Positions 25,901 through 33,566 of a stretch of DNA of 64,000 nt are shown here, piece after piece. Position 1 is the stretch's first letter, and every line of letters begins with the position of its first letter. This DNA comes from Amycolatopsis sp. WAC 01376. Its GTDB lineage: Bacteria; Actinomycetota; Actinomycetes; Mycobacteriales; Pseudonocardiaceae. Both the position numbers and the translations under genes were made by a program. The stretch lies in NCBI RefSeq assembly GCF_003947415.1, contig NZ_QHKL01000002.1:1302001-1366000 (forward strand), given 5' to 3'. The notes beneath the pieces are model-generated. The model was not told the DNA's origin. It searched no databases and worked only from the letters and a program-made list of their open reading frames with translations.

Positions 25901-26761
25901 CCGCTGCAGGTCGTCTTCGAATGCCCGAAGCTCGCCGACCTGGCAGCCCGCATCGGCGAGGGCCCCGCTCGGCCCTCGTCACGGCTGGTCCCCTTGGCCA
26001 CAGGCGGCGGCCGCCCGGTGTTCTGCTGGCCGGGACTCGGCGGCTATCCGATGAACCTGCGGCCGCTGGCTTCGGAAAGCGACCTGGGACGGCCGTTCTA
26101 CGGCGTGCAGGCTCACGGGATCAACGCCGGCGAGACGCCGTACGCCACTGTCGAGGAAATGGCGAAGGCCGACGTCGCCGAGATCCGGCGCGTCCAGCCG
26201 GAGGGGCCGTACACGCTGTGGGGCTACTCGTTCGGCGCGCGGGTCGCCTTCGAAACGGCGTGGCAGCTGGAACGGCAAGGGCAGCGGGTGGACGACCTGC
26301 TGTTGATCTGCCCGGGCAACCCCGAGGTCGGGGGCAACGGGGACCGGGTGGCGAGCTACACGAACCCGGCGTATCTGACGATCCTGCTGTCGGTGTTCCT
26401 CGGGACGATCTCCGGACCGGAACCGCTGGCCTGCCGGGAGACCGTCCGCGACGAAGACGGCTTCGTGGCGTTCGTGGCGAAGCTGATGCCCGCCCTCGGC
26501 GAGCAGCTGATCCGGAGGATCGTCCGGATCGTCGAGGAGACCTACGAGTTCGACTACAGCTTTCGTGAACTCGCGCGGCGGCGGATCGCCGCCAGGGTGA
26601 CGCTGTTCAAGGCCGACGGCGACGACTACTCGTTCGTCGAGAACAGCTCCGGGTATTCGGCCACGCCACCGGAGGTGGTCACGCTCGAAGGCGATCACTA
26701 CAGCGTCCTCAAGGAGAACGGGGTCGCGGAACTGGTGTCGGCGATCCGCGCCCGGCTCTGA
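22985..26761 (+). CDS. indC: Indigoidine synthetase (A-Ox-PCP-TE NRPS)
   Basis: Single-module non-ribosomal peptide synthetase of 1258 residues (BpsA/IndC are about 1280). The adenylation core includes YTSGSTGKPKG (~160) and GRADNQVKLRGYR (~410). An FMN-dependent SagB-like oxidase domain (~510-840) is inserted before the A10 segment LTANGKVD (~895). The carrier-protein Ser is in AGGNSLTAVS (~953). The thioesterase has GYSFGARVAFE (~1080) and GDHYSVL (~1236). This layout is that of the enzymes that cyclise and oxidise two L-glutamines into the blue pigment indigoidine. GGGGG at 22974-22978 supports ATG 22985; ATG 22979 is in frame. No phosphopantetheinyl transferase is nearby. Confidence 0.92.
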   Translation: MSSIHHAAPPDRVRSGTCLPELLGHWSGTRPDAVAVVDGDREMTFRGLEEASTGLAAHLAGLEIGANDTVGLYVEPSADLMVGVWGILFSGAAYLPLSPEYPEDRLRYMLEDSHTGVVVTQPHLAGRLAGWVPDGTRIVSVAEAGGGIPRGPSPDSLAYVIYTSGSTGKPKGVMIEHHSVVSQLRWLQACGHLDTNVTVLQKTPMSFDAAQWEILAPAAGARVVLGAPGSFRDPEALIDTVVKHDVTTLQCVPTLLQALLDTERLDGCTSLRKLFSGGEALSRRLAKELARELPSARLVNLYGPTECTINATAHVVDPDTLDDGAGTVPIGVPVDNTQCFVLDADLAPVDIGETGELYIGGVQLARGYLNRPEQTSEKFVPNPFIPTERLYRTGDLVRWNADGTLQFVGRADNQVKLRGYRVELDEIAVAIEEHTWVRRAAAAVTDDPRTGSKALVACVELNPREAAVMDQGNHGGHHQSKADKLQVKAQLSNPGVRDGGDRPVIALPGKRETGHQRREVFARKTYRHYEGGAVTRDDLAALLTPGPVGTYSREPGELAFAELGELLRWFGRFNSDERLLPKYSYASPGALYATQLYLETSGLDGLGAGMYYYHPIDHTLVRIGASADSGHSVHFIGRTGAIEPVYKNNIREVLEFEAGHMVGVFEEILPGYGLTISPAAFDPAVAVRAEAAADDHYLGTFSLHANDGEPRRDDIELFVQTHPGCVEGLVAGTYRWRDGDFERISAELIESKHVIAINQQVYGRAAFGITAVSRTADERLEYVGLGAKLHHLQRNGFGFGFMSAGYSSKSGHPLPAARRIDDILAGQGIAPGPSYFFLGGKVSPEQTRSEGMREDAVHMKGPAEIIRDELATTLPDYMLPNRVLVLDTLPLTANGKVDANALAETDAVRSASSGAPYVAPSTSHERWLAEVWGKALNYDDVSARDDFFAAGGNSLTAVSLVNRINREYGTRLPLQVVFECPKLADLAARIGEGPARPSSRLVPLATGGGRPVFCWPGLGGYPMNLRPLASESDLGRPFYGVQAHGINAGETPYATVEEMAKADVAEIRRVQPEGPYTLWGYSFGARVAFETAWQLERQGQRVDDLLLICPGNPEVGGNGDRVASYTNPAYLTILLSVFLGTISGPEPLACRETVRDEDGFVAFVAKLMPALGEQLIRRIVRIVEETYEFDYSFRELARRRIAARVTLFKADGDDYSFVENSSGYSATPPEVVTLEGDHYSVLKENGVAELVSAIRARL

Positions 26762-26781
26762 CCAGCGAAGGAGAACCCTCC

Positions 26782-27528
26782 GTGCCCGACTCTCTCGGTC
26801 CCCGCCTCAAGGTCGGCGTCGTCGTCCCGTCCACCAATACCTCGGCCCAGCCGGAACTGGACGCGCTGCGCCCCGACGGCGTCACCAATCACACCGGCCG
26901 GATGGTCATCGACGACGCCCCGATGGTCGACGAACCCGGCTTCGGCCACGTCATGGCCGGTATCCGGCGGTCGACACGGCCGGCGATCCGCGGCGTCATC
27001 GGCTGCGACCCGGGCTGCGTGATCATCGGAGTCTCACCGGAGAGTTATTGGGAGGGAACGCCCGCGCACGGGCGTGTCCACACCGCGATGCGGGAGGCGG
27101 CGGGCGGCCGTCCGGTGACCATGAGCCCGGACGCGATCAACGCCGCGCTCGCGGCGCACGACGCCCGCCGCATCGCGGTCATCACGCCGTATCTGCCGGT
27201 CGGCGACGACTCGGTGCGGCGGTTCTTCGACGACAGCGGCTACGACCTGCTGAACCTCCACGGCCTCGGCATGCCCAGCCCGGCCAGGATCGCGCACGTC
27301 TCCGAGACGGAACTCCGGGACGCGGTCAAGGAGGTCGACGGCGCCGACGTCGAAGCCATCGTCCAGGTCGGCACCAACGTCGCCATGGCGCGGCTCGCGG
27401 CGGCCGCCGAATTCTGGCTCGGCAAACCGGTCCTTTCGAACAACGTCGTCCTGTACTGGCATGCCCTGCGCCAGAACGGCATCGCCGACCGTGTGCGCGG
27501 CTTCGGCTCCCTGCTGTCGGAGCACTGA
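26782..27528 (+). CDS. Maleate-isomerase/arylmalonate-decarboxylase-like protein
   Basis: 248 residues of the Asp/Glu racemase superfamily, beginning VGVVVPSTNTSAQPEL as in maleate cis-trans isomerases. Catalytic members carry two Cys, in GCTS- and CTN-type motifs; here the matching places read IIGVSPESYWEG (~78-89) and VQVGTNVAM (~195-203), so both Cys are absent. It therefore cannot use the two-Cys mechanism, and its reaction is unknown. It lies 20 bp after indC with its own AAGGAG site (26766-26771) and is probably co-transcribed, which hints at a role around indigoidine or glutamine metabolism. Confidence 0.7.
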   Translation: MPDSLGPRLKVGVVVPSTNTSAQPELDALRPDGVTNHTGRMVIDDAPMVDEPGFGHVMAGIRRSTRPAIRGVIGCDPGCVIIGVSPESYWEGTPAHGRVHTAMREAAGGRPVTMSPDAINAALAAHDARRIAVITPYLPVGDDSVRRFFDDSGYDLLNLHGLGMPSPARIAHVSETELRDAVKEVDGADVEAIVQVGTNVAMARLAAAAEFWLGKPVLSNNVVLYWHALRQNGIADRVRGFGSLLSEH

Positions 27529-27545
27529 ACGGCCGGTATTTGACT

Positions 27546-27560
27546 GGTCGTTACAGAACG
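27546..27560. promoter_or_regulatory. Candidate TetR operator upstream of tetR (GGTCGTTACAGAACG)
   Basis: This is the reverse complement, with one mismatch, of CGTTCTTTAACGACC at 28207-28221, in front of the gene after tetR. The core is the palindrome CGTT-N4-AACG. It lies between a TTGACT (27540-27545) and a weak GATGCT (27564-27569) and would block that promoter. Confidence 0.65.
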
Positions 27561-27575
27561 TGGGATGCTGGCGGC

Positions 27576-28154
27576 ATGCCCCGTCCCAAGGGATTCGATA
27601 CCACCGAGGTGCTCGACGCCGCGGTCGGTACGTTCTGGCGCAAGGGGTACTCGGCCACGTCGGCACAGGACCTCGTCGACGGCACCGGCCTGGGGCGGGG
27701 AAGCCTGTACAACACGTTTTCCGGCAAGCAGCAGCTGTTCAGCGAGGCGCTGCGCCGCTACGAGGAGACGTCCGCCACCCGGGTCGAGGAGATGCTGGCC
27801 GCGCCGGGGACCATCCGCGCGCGGATCAGACGCGTGTTGATGGACGTGGTCGACGACGAGCTGGATTCCTCGGCCGGACATCGCGGCTGTCTCGCGGTCA
27901 ACGCCGCCCTCGAACTCGGCGGGATCGACGACGAGGTCACCGCCCGCGTCCGCCACAACTTCGAGCGGGTGGAGAACGCGTTCCACGCCGAGTTCGCCGT
28001 CGCGCGGCAGGAGGGCGAGATCGGCGAGAGCCGGGATCCACGGGCGCTGGCGCGGTTCACCCTCGCCGCGATGTACGGCTTGCGGGTGCTGGGAAAGACC
28101 GCGGACCGGCAGGCGCTCACCCAAGTAGTCGAAACCACCATCCAGGCGTTGTGA
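27576..28154 (+). CDS. TetR-family regulator
   Basis: 192 residues. The HTH is AVGTFWRKGYSATSAQDLVDGTGLGRGSLYNTF (residues about 15-47 in two helices and turn); the C-terminal domain resembles the AcrR/YxaF-like group with GHRGCLAVNAALEL. ATG 27576 has no ribosome site and sits where transcription from TTGACT/GATGCT would start, so the message may be leaderless. A shared 15-bp site before this gene and before the dehydrogenase at 28253 indicates autorepression and control of that enzyme. Confidence 0.87.
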   Translation: MPRPKGFDTTEVLDAAVGTFWRKGYSATSAQDLVDGTGLGRGSLYNTFSGKQQLFSEALRRYEETSATRVEEMLAAPGTIRARIRRVLMDVVDDELDSSAGHRGCLAVNAALELGGIDDEVTARVRHNFERVENAFHAEFAVARQEGEIGESRDPRALARFTLAAMYGLRVLGKTADRQALTQVVETTIQAL

Positions 28155-28206
28155 TGTTCCAGGTTTCGTGACAGCACCCCGCGCTCGCGCGGTTTTCCGC
28201 CGTTCT

Positions 28207-28221
28207 CGTTCTTTAACGACC
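28207..28221. promoter_or_regulatory. Candidate TetR operator upstream of the dehydrogenase (CGTTCTTTAACGACC)
   Basis: Second copy, in inverted orientation, of the site before tetR (27546-27560); 14 of 15 positions agree. It is 32 bp before the dehydrogenase ATG, a promoter-proximal position suited to repression. Confidence 0.65.
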
Positions 28222-28252
28222 ATTCCACTACCTTGAGGGGTGAAAGCCAGTC

Positions 28253-29119
28253 ATGACGGAGACCGTCGCGGTGCTCGGCACCGGAATCATCGGCGCCCCG
28301 GTCGCCCGGAACCTGAGCAAGGCCGGGTTCGCGGTCCGGGCCTGGAACCGCACCGCGGCCAAGGCCGAAGCGCTCTCCGGGGACGGTGTCCAGGTCGCGG
28401 CGAGTGCCGCGGACGCCGTCGAGGGTGCGCCGGTCGTGATCACGGTCCTCACCGACGGCCCGGCGGTGCTGGAGGCGATCCGTGCGGCCGCCCCCGCCGC
28501 CGGCACGATCTGGGTGCAGCTCAGCACCGTCGGCGACGCGGTCGACGAACTGGCCGCGTACGCAGACGAGCAGGGTCTCGTCTTTGTCGACGCACCGGTC
28601 CAGGGCACCCGCCAGCCCGCCGAACAAGGCCAGCTGGTCGTGCTCGCGGCGGGCACGGCCGAGGCGCGCGAGACCGTCCAGCCGCTGTTCGACGCGATCG
28701 GCAAGCGCACGCTGTGGGTCGGCGAAGACGGCCGCTCGGGCGCGGCGAGCAGGCTCAAACTGGTGCTGAACACCTGGGTGATCGCGCTGACCCACGGCGT
28801 CGGCGAGGCGCTGGCGCTGGCCGAAGGACTCGGTGTCGACCCGCGGCACTTCGTCGACGTCGTCACCGGCGGCCCGATGGACAACGGCTACTTCCAGGCG
28901 AAATCGTCCGCGATCCTCAAGAACGACTACACCACCGCGTTCTCGGTCGACAACGCCGAGAAGGACGCTCGGCTGGTGCTGGAAGCCGCGGCTCGCGCCG
29001 GTGTCCGGATGGACGCCGTCGAAGCCGGGCGGGCCCGCTTCGCTCGCGCGTCCGAAGCCGGACACGGCGACGAGGACATGGCCGCCGGTTACTTCGCCTC
29101 CTTCGACTCCAGCATTTAG
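28253..29119 (+). CDS. NAD(P)-dependent beta-hydroxyacid dehydrogenase (6PGDH/HIBADH family)
   Basis: 288 residues. The N-terminal Rossmann motif is VLGTGIIGAPVARNL; the substrate-binding segment is VFVDAPVQGTRQPAEQGQL near 115-133. The catalytic Lys is expected in GAASRLKLVLN near 170, where family members have GxGxxxKxxxN. Enzymes of this group oxidise 3-hydroxyisobutyrate, tartronate semialdehyde or related compounds, or reduce imines; the substrate is not evident. It is controlled by the adjacent TetR, judging from the shared operator. It ends 4 bp before the convergent iolD. Confidence 0.82.
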   Translation: MTETVAVLGTGIIGAPVARNLSKAGFAVRAWNRTAAKAEALSGDGVQVAASAADAVEGAPVVITVLTDGPAVLEAIRAAAPAAGTIWVQLSTVGDAVDELAAYADEQGLVFVDAPVQGTRQPAEQGQLVVLAAGTAEARETVQPLFDAIGKRTLWVGEDGRSGAASRLKLVLNTWVIALTHGVGEALALAEGLGVDPRHFVDVVTGGPMDNGYFQAKSSAILKNDYTTAFSVDNAEKDARLVLEAAARAGVRMDAVEAGRARFARASEAGHGDEDMAAGYFASFDSSI

Positions 29120-29123
29120 TCCT

Positions 29124-30968
29124 CTAGATGCGGCCCTTCAAGTACCTCACTTGCGTGGTTTTGTTCTCCTCGAAACCTTCGCGTCCCGAAAGGTGCTCCG
29201 GGACGCCGACCTCCCACCAGGCGCCGGCCTCGGTCCAGGAGTCCGGCTGGGTCCGCACCACGACCACCGCCGGACGGCTCTCGGCCACCGCGGCTTCCCG
29301 TGCCTTCGCGTACGCCGCGCGCACATCGTCCACTGTGGACGCCGTGAACACGGCGCAGCCCAGTGACTCCGCATGCCGCGCGAAGTCGACCCGAGGGGGA
29401 GTGGCGTGCGCGCTCCGGCAGTCGGCGAGGAAGTTGTTGAACGGTTTGCCGCCTTGCCCCTCCTGTAGCCGGGCGATGACCGCGAAGCCGTCGTTGTCGC
29501 AGACCACTGCCACGAAGGGATGTCCGGCGAAGGCCGCCGAGAACAGTTCCGAGTTCAGCATCAGGTACGAACCGTCGCCGAGCATCGTGGTGACGAGGCC
29601 TCCGGTGTGCGCCATCGCCGCGCCCCACGCGCCCGCGAGCTCGTACCCCATGCACGAGAAGCCGTACTCGACGTCCATGCTGATCGATCCCGAACCGCGC
29701 CAGCCGCCGATCAGTTCTCCCGGCATCCCGCCGGACGCGGTCATCACGTAGTCGTGCGGCTCGGAGAGGTCGTTGACCGCGCCGACGACCTGGGCGTAGG
29801 TCGGCACTTCGCCGGCGGCACCGCGCAGCACGTCGATATGCGCGTCCCATCGGCCGCGTTCCGCCGCCGCCCGCTCTGTCCACAAAGGATCAACCTGCCA
29901 GCTTTCCAGCTGGGCGGCCAGGTCCGTGAGACCCGCGTCGGCGTCACTCACGACGGCCAGCGCACCGTGCTTGACCGCGTCGAACCGGGCGGCGTTCAGG
30001 GTGATCAGCCGGACGTCGGGGGAGAACACCGTCCAGGACGCCGTGGTGAAGTCCTGCAAGCGGGTGCCGACGGCGAGTACGACGTCGGCCTCGGCGGCCA
30101 GGACGTTCGCCGACGTCGAACCGGTGACGCCCAGCGGACCGGCGTGCAGCGGATGACCGTGCGGCACCAGGGTGCGCCCGGCCGTGGTTTCGGTGATGGG
30201 GATGCCGTGCCGCTCGGCGAAGGCCAGCGCACGTTCACCGGCGCCGGAGTAGCGGACGCCGCCGCCCAGCACCAGCAACGGTTTCCGAGACGCCCGCAGC
30301 GCGCCGGCCGCTTCGGTGAGCGTCCGGCGATCGGGCCGCGGACGCGGCGGGCGGTGGGTCACCGGCGCGAAGAGCGCGTCCGGGAAGTCGTACGTCTCCG
30401 CCTGGACGTCCTGAGGGAGCGCCAGTGTCACCGGCCCCGCGTCCGCCGGATCGGTCAGCACCCTGGCGACCTGGGGCAGCGTCGAGAGCAGTTGCTCCGG
30501 CCGGACGATCCGGTCGAAATACCGGCTCACCGGGCGGAACGCGTCGTTGACCGTGGCCGTCGGATCGCCGAAATGCTCCACCTGCTGAAGCACCGGATCC
30601 GGCGCGCGGCTGGTGAAGGTGTCACCGGGGAGCAGCAGGATCGGCAGCCGGTTCGCGTGCGCGACCCCGGCCGCGGTGACCATGTTCAGCGCACCGGGCC
30701 CGATCGACGACGTCACCACGCCGACCTGACGCCGATGTGTCGCCTTGGCGTAGCCGACCGCCGCGAGCGCCATGCCCTGCTCGGTCTGCCCGCGCCACAG
30801 AGGGAGCTCATCGCGGTGCTCCTCCAGCGCGGTGCCGAGACCGAGGACGTTGCCGTGCCCGAAGATCGCGAAAACACCCGGGAACAAGGGGACTTCCCGG
30901 CCGTCCAGGGTTTCCGACCGCTGCGCGAGCAGCCAGCGCACCAGGGCCTGTGCCGTGGTCAGCTTCAT
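29124..30968 (-). CDS. iolD: 3D-(3,5/4)-trihydroxycyclohexane-1,2-dione hydrolase
   Basis: Thiamine-diphosphate enzyme of 614 residues that opens the ring of diketo-inositol in myo-inositol breakdown. It shows the acetolactate-synthase-like three-domain plan: an N-terminal Pyr domain with the cofactor Glu in LPLWRGQTEQGMAL near 60, and a C-terminal TPP motif MLGDGSYLMLNSE near 490. The open frame extends upstream to 31043, but ATG 30968 overlaps the iolB stop as ATGA. It is the last gene of the seven-gene iol operon. Confidence 0.92.
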   Translation of the reverse strand: MKLTTAQALVRWLLAQRSETLDGREVPLFPGVFAIFGHGNVLGLGTALEEHRDELPLWRGQTEQGMALAAVGYAKATHRRQVGVVTSSIGPGALNMVTAAGVAHANRLPILLLPGDTFTSRAPDPVLQQVEHFGDPTATVNDAFRPVSRYFDRIVRPEQLLSTLPQVARVLTDPADAGPVTLALPQDVQAETYDFPDALFAPVTHRPPRPRPDRRTLTEAAGALRASRKPLLVLGGGVRYSGAGERALAFAERHGIPITETTAGRTLVPHGHPLHAGPLGVTGSTSANVLAAEADVVLAVGTRLQDFTTASWTVFSPDVRLITLNAARFDAVKHGALAVVSDADAGLTDLAAQLESWQVDPLWTERAAAERGRWDAHIDVLRGAAGEVPTYAQVVGAVNDLSEPHDYVMTASGGMPGELIGGWRGSGSISMDVEYGFSCMGYELAGAWGAAMAHTGGLVTTMLGDGSYLMLNSELFSAAFAGHPFVAVVCDNDGFAVIARLQEGQGGKPFNNFLADCRSAHATPPRVDFARHAESLGCAVFTASTVDDVRAAYAKAREAAVAESRPAVVVVRTQPDSWTEAGAWWEVGVPEHLSGREGFEENKTTQVRYLKGRI

Positions 30969-31855
30969 GACACCCGTCCTTCGTGGCTCGTGACCGGGCA
31001 ACGCGGGTCGAGTTCCTGGTCGTTCCACGTCTCGCGGACCCAACCGTGCGCGGGGTCGTCGCAGAACGCCATCGACCGCTCATCGGCCGGCCCGGCCAGG
31101 ACGTTCAGGTAATACATCGGGTAACCAGGCGCGGCGACGCAGGGACCGTGGTAGCCGCGCGGGATCAGGAAGACGTCGCCGTCCCGGACCGCGACGTCCT
31201 CGTCCAGTTCACCGTCGGCGGTGTACGTCCGATGGAGGCCGAACCCTTCGCGCGAAGGTGTCACTCCGTCGCGGCCCGCGATGCGGAAGTAGTAGATCTC
31301 CTCGTTGACGACCTCGCATTCGGACGCCTCGTCGTGTTTGTGCGGCGGGTACGAGGACCAGTTGCCGCCGGGGGTGATCAGCTCGCACGCGTTCAGCCTG
31401 TCCGCGTGGTCCCAGACGCCGGGTACCCCGAAATTGGTGACCTGTCTCGTCGCCTGCCCCGCGCCGCGCACCTCCACCGGCACGTTCTCGGCAGGTCCGT
31501 AGCGCGGTTCGAGACGACGGGTGCAGCGCGCCATCGGCAGCGCGACTTCGATCCCTTCTCGTGTCGACAACTCGACTTCGGCATCACGTGGCACGTACGC
31601 GAAATCCGTGACACGGGTGAACACCGAGTCCCGCCCCGCGAGTTCGAAGACCTGCTTGTCGACCCGGACGGTGCATCCGCCGGACAGCGGCAGGACGAAC
31701 GCTTCGAACTCGCCGGTGCGCACCAGCCTCGTCTCACCGGCGGCCAGCGAGAGCACCCGCAGGCCGCTGTACGTCCAGCCCGCCGAGTCCGGGGTGAGCC
31801 GGACGGGGTCCCGCTCTTCCGAAAGCGTCCCGAGTGGACGGTGCAGCTTGCTCAC
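30965..31855 (-). CDS. iolB: 5-deoxy-glucuronate isomerase
   Basis: 296-residue bicupin that converts 5-deoxy-glucuronate to 5-dehydro-2-deoxygluconate. Metal-binding cupin residues are visible in SYPPHKHDEASECEVVNEEIYY (His, His, Glu; about 182-203) and GDVFLIPRGYHGPC near 242-255. It overlaps iolC and iolD by 4 bp each. Nothing unusual in length or composition. Confidence 0.93.
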   Translation of the reverse strand: MSKLHRPLGTLSEERDPVRLTPDSAGWTYSGLRVLSLAAGETRLVRTGEFEAFVLPLSGGCTVRVDKQVFELAGRDSVFTRVTDFAYVPRDAEVELSTREGIEVALPMARCTRRLEPRYGPAENVPVEVRGAGQATRQVTNFGVPGVWDHADRLNACELITPGGNWSSYPPHKHDEASECEVVNEEIYYFRIAGRDGVTPSREGFGLHRTYTADGELDEDVAVRDGDVFLIPRGYHGPCVAAPGYPMYYLNVLAGPADERSMAFCDDPAHGWVRETWNDQELDPRCPVTSHEGRVS

Positions 31856-32784
31856 AGCAACTCCTCGATCTCGTCGGCGGTGGGCATGGCGTCGGCGCAG
31901 GCGAGCCGGGAGGCGACGAGCGCGCCCGCCGCGTTGGCGTACGTGGCGATGCGCACCGGATCCCAGCCGGAAAGCAGACCGTGGATCAGCGCGCCCCCGA
32001 ACCCGTCACCCGCGCCGAGCCCGCACACGACCTCGACCCGCTGGGGTGGCACGGTCCAGCGGCCCTCGGCGGTGGCCACCAGCACTCCGTCCGCGCCTTT
32101 CTTGATCACCGCCAGTTCGACGCCCCTGGCCAGCATGCGGGACGCGGCTTCGTCGGGGTCCGCCGTGCCGACGGCGACCTCCGCCTCGGTGCGGTTGCCG
32201 ACGGCGACCGTGACGTGGTCGAGCATCCAGCCGATCTCTTCGCGCGCTGTCCCGGTGTCGGGCCAGAACATCGGCCGGAAGTCGAGGTCCAGCACGGTGT
32301 GCGACCGGCGTCCGCGCCGCTCGAGCATCTTGCGCTGGGTGCCGCGCGCCGGTTCGACGGAGACGCCGGTTCCGGTGACCCACAGCAGCGGCACCGTTTC
32401 CACGACGTCCCAGGGCACGTCGGTCTCGGTGAGGGTCAGGTCCGGCGCGATGGGGGACCGGTAGAACAGCAGCGGCGGATCCGCGGGCGGGTCCAGCGCG
32501 CAGAACACCACCGGCGTCTGCAACCCAGCCGACGTCCCCACGTGATCCGGGGACACACCGAACTCCCGCAACGCCTGCCGCACGTAGTCACCGAAGCCGT
32601 CCGGGCCGACCTTCGTCAGCACCGAGGTCGAGCGGCCGAGCCGCGCGGCGGCGACCGCGACGTTGGTCGCGGTGCCGCCGAGCGATTTGGCGAAGGTGCT
32701 GACCCCGGCCAGCGGCACGCCGCTCTGCTCGGGGTAGAGGTCCACCCCGACCCGGCCGACGGTCAATGCTTCGAGAGCGGTCAT
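31852..32784 (-). CDS. iolC: 5-dehydro-2-deoxygluconokinase
   Basis: PfkB-family sugar kinase of 310 residues acting after IolB. The first PfkB signature [17 protein letters not shown] lies near residues 33-49, and the second, with the catalytic Asp, reads [16 protein letters not shown] near 255-270. ATGA overlaps link it to the ABC ATPase gene upstream and iolB downstream. The usual fusion partner (DUF2090 aldolase-like domain) is absent, so the aldolase IolJ must be supplied from elsewhere. Confidence 0.93.
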   Translation of the reverse strand: MTALEALTVGRVGVDLYPEQSGVPLAGVSTFAKSLGGTATNVAVAAARLGRSTSVLTKVGPDGFGDYVRQALREFGVSPDHVGTSAGLQTPVVFCALDPPADPPLLFYRSPIAPDLTLTETDVPWDVVETVPLLWVTGTGVSVEPARGTQRKMLERRGRRSHTVLDLDFRPMFWPDTGTAREEIGWMLDHVTVAVGNRTEAEVAVGTADPDEAASRMLARGVELAVIKKGADGVLVATAEGRWTVPPQRVEVVCGLGAGDGFGGALIHGLLSGWDPVRIATYANAAGALVASRLACADAMPTADEIEELL

Positions 32785-33566
32785 GAAGGGGACTCCACAG
32801 CTCGCAATTCGTGTTCGAGGGCTTCCAGTTCCGCGCCGCCCGCCATCTGCCTGGTCAGTTCGGCCAGGTCGATCTCGGACTTCTCGTAGGCGCCGAGGGA
32901 CACGCCCCGTTTGAGGAGCAGGAAGCGATCGGCCACCGGGAACGCGTGATGCGGGTTGTGCGTGATCAGCACGACGCCGAGCCCGCGGTCACGGGCCTGC
33001 GCGACGTACTTGAGCACGACACCGGCCTGCTTGACACCCAACGCGGCCGTCGGCTCGTCGAGGATCAGCACCTTCGCCCCGAAGTACACGGCCCGCGCGA
33101 TGGCCACACACTGCCGCTCGCCGCCGGACAGCGTGCCGACCGGCTGTTCGACGTCGCGCAGGTCGATGCCCATGTCGGACAACGCCTTCTTGGTCGTCTC
33201 CCGGCCCTTCTTCCGGTCGAGCGCGCGGAACGGACCGAAGCCGACTGTCGGTTCGGAGCCGAGGAAGAAGTTCCGCCATACGCTCATCAGCGGTACGACC
33301 GCGAGATCCTGGTACACCGTCGCGATGCCGCGATCGAGCGCCTCACGCGGCGAAGCGAACTTGACCGGCTCGCCCTCGACCAGGAACTCGCCCCGGTCGT
33401 GCTGGTGGACCCCGGCCAGGATCTTGATCAGGGTGGACTTGCCGGCGCCGTTGTCGCCGAGCACGCAGGTCACCTCGCCCGCGTCGACCACCGTGGACAC
33501 GTCGCGCAACGCGATCACGCTGCCGTAGGTCTTGCCGACTTCCTTGACCTCGAGAAGATGGCTCAT
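32781..33566 (-). CDS. Sugar (inositol) ABC importer, ATP-binding protein
   Basis: 261-residue single-cassette ATPase of the ribose/inositol class. Walker A is GDNGAGKST near 37-45, the signature LSGGERQ near 142, and Walker [13 protein letters not shown] near 162-173. Ribose-type RbsA usually has two fused cassettes; here there is only one, as in FrcA-type systems, so the active form is a homodimer. Its 4-bp overlaps with the permease and iolC place it inside the inositol operon. Confidence 0.9.
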   Translation of the reverse strand: MSHLLEVKEVGKTYGSVIALRDVSTVVDAGEVTCVLGDNGAGKSTLIKILAGVHQHDRGEFLVEGEPVKFASPREALDRGIATVYQDLAVVPLMSVWRNFFLGSEPTVGFGPFRALDRKKGRETTKKALSDMGIDLRDVEQPVGTLSGGERQCVAIARAVYFGAKVLILDEPTAALGVKQAGVVLKYVAQARDRGLGVVLITHNPHHAFPVADRFLLLKRGVSLGAYEKSEIDLAELTRQMAGGAELEALEHELRAVESPS

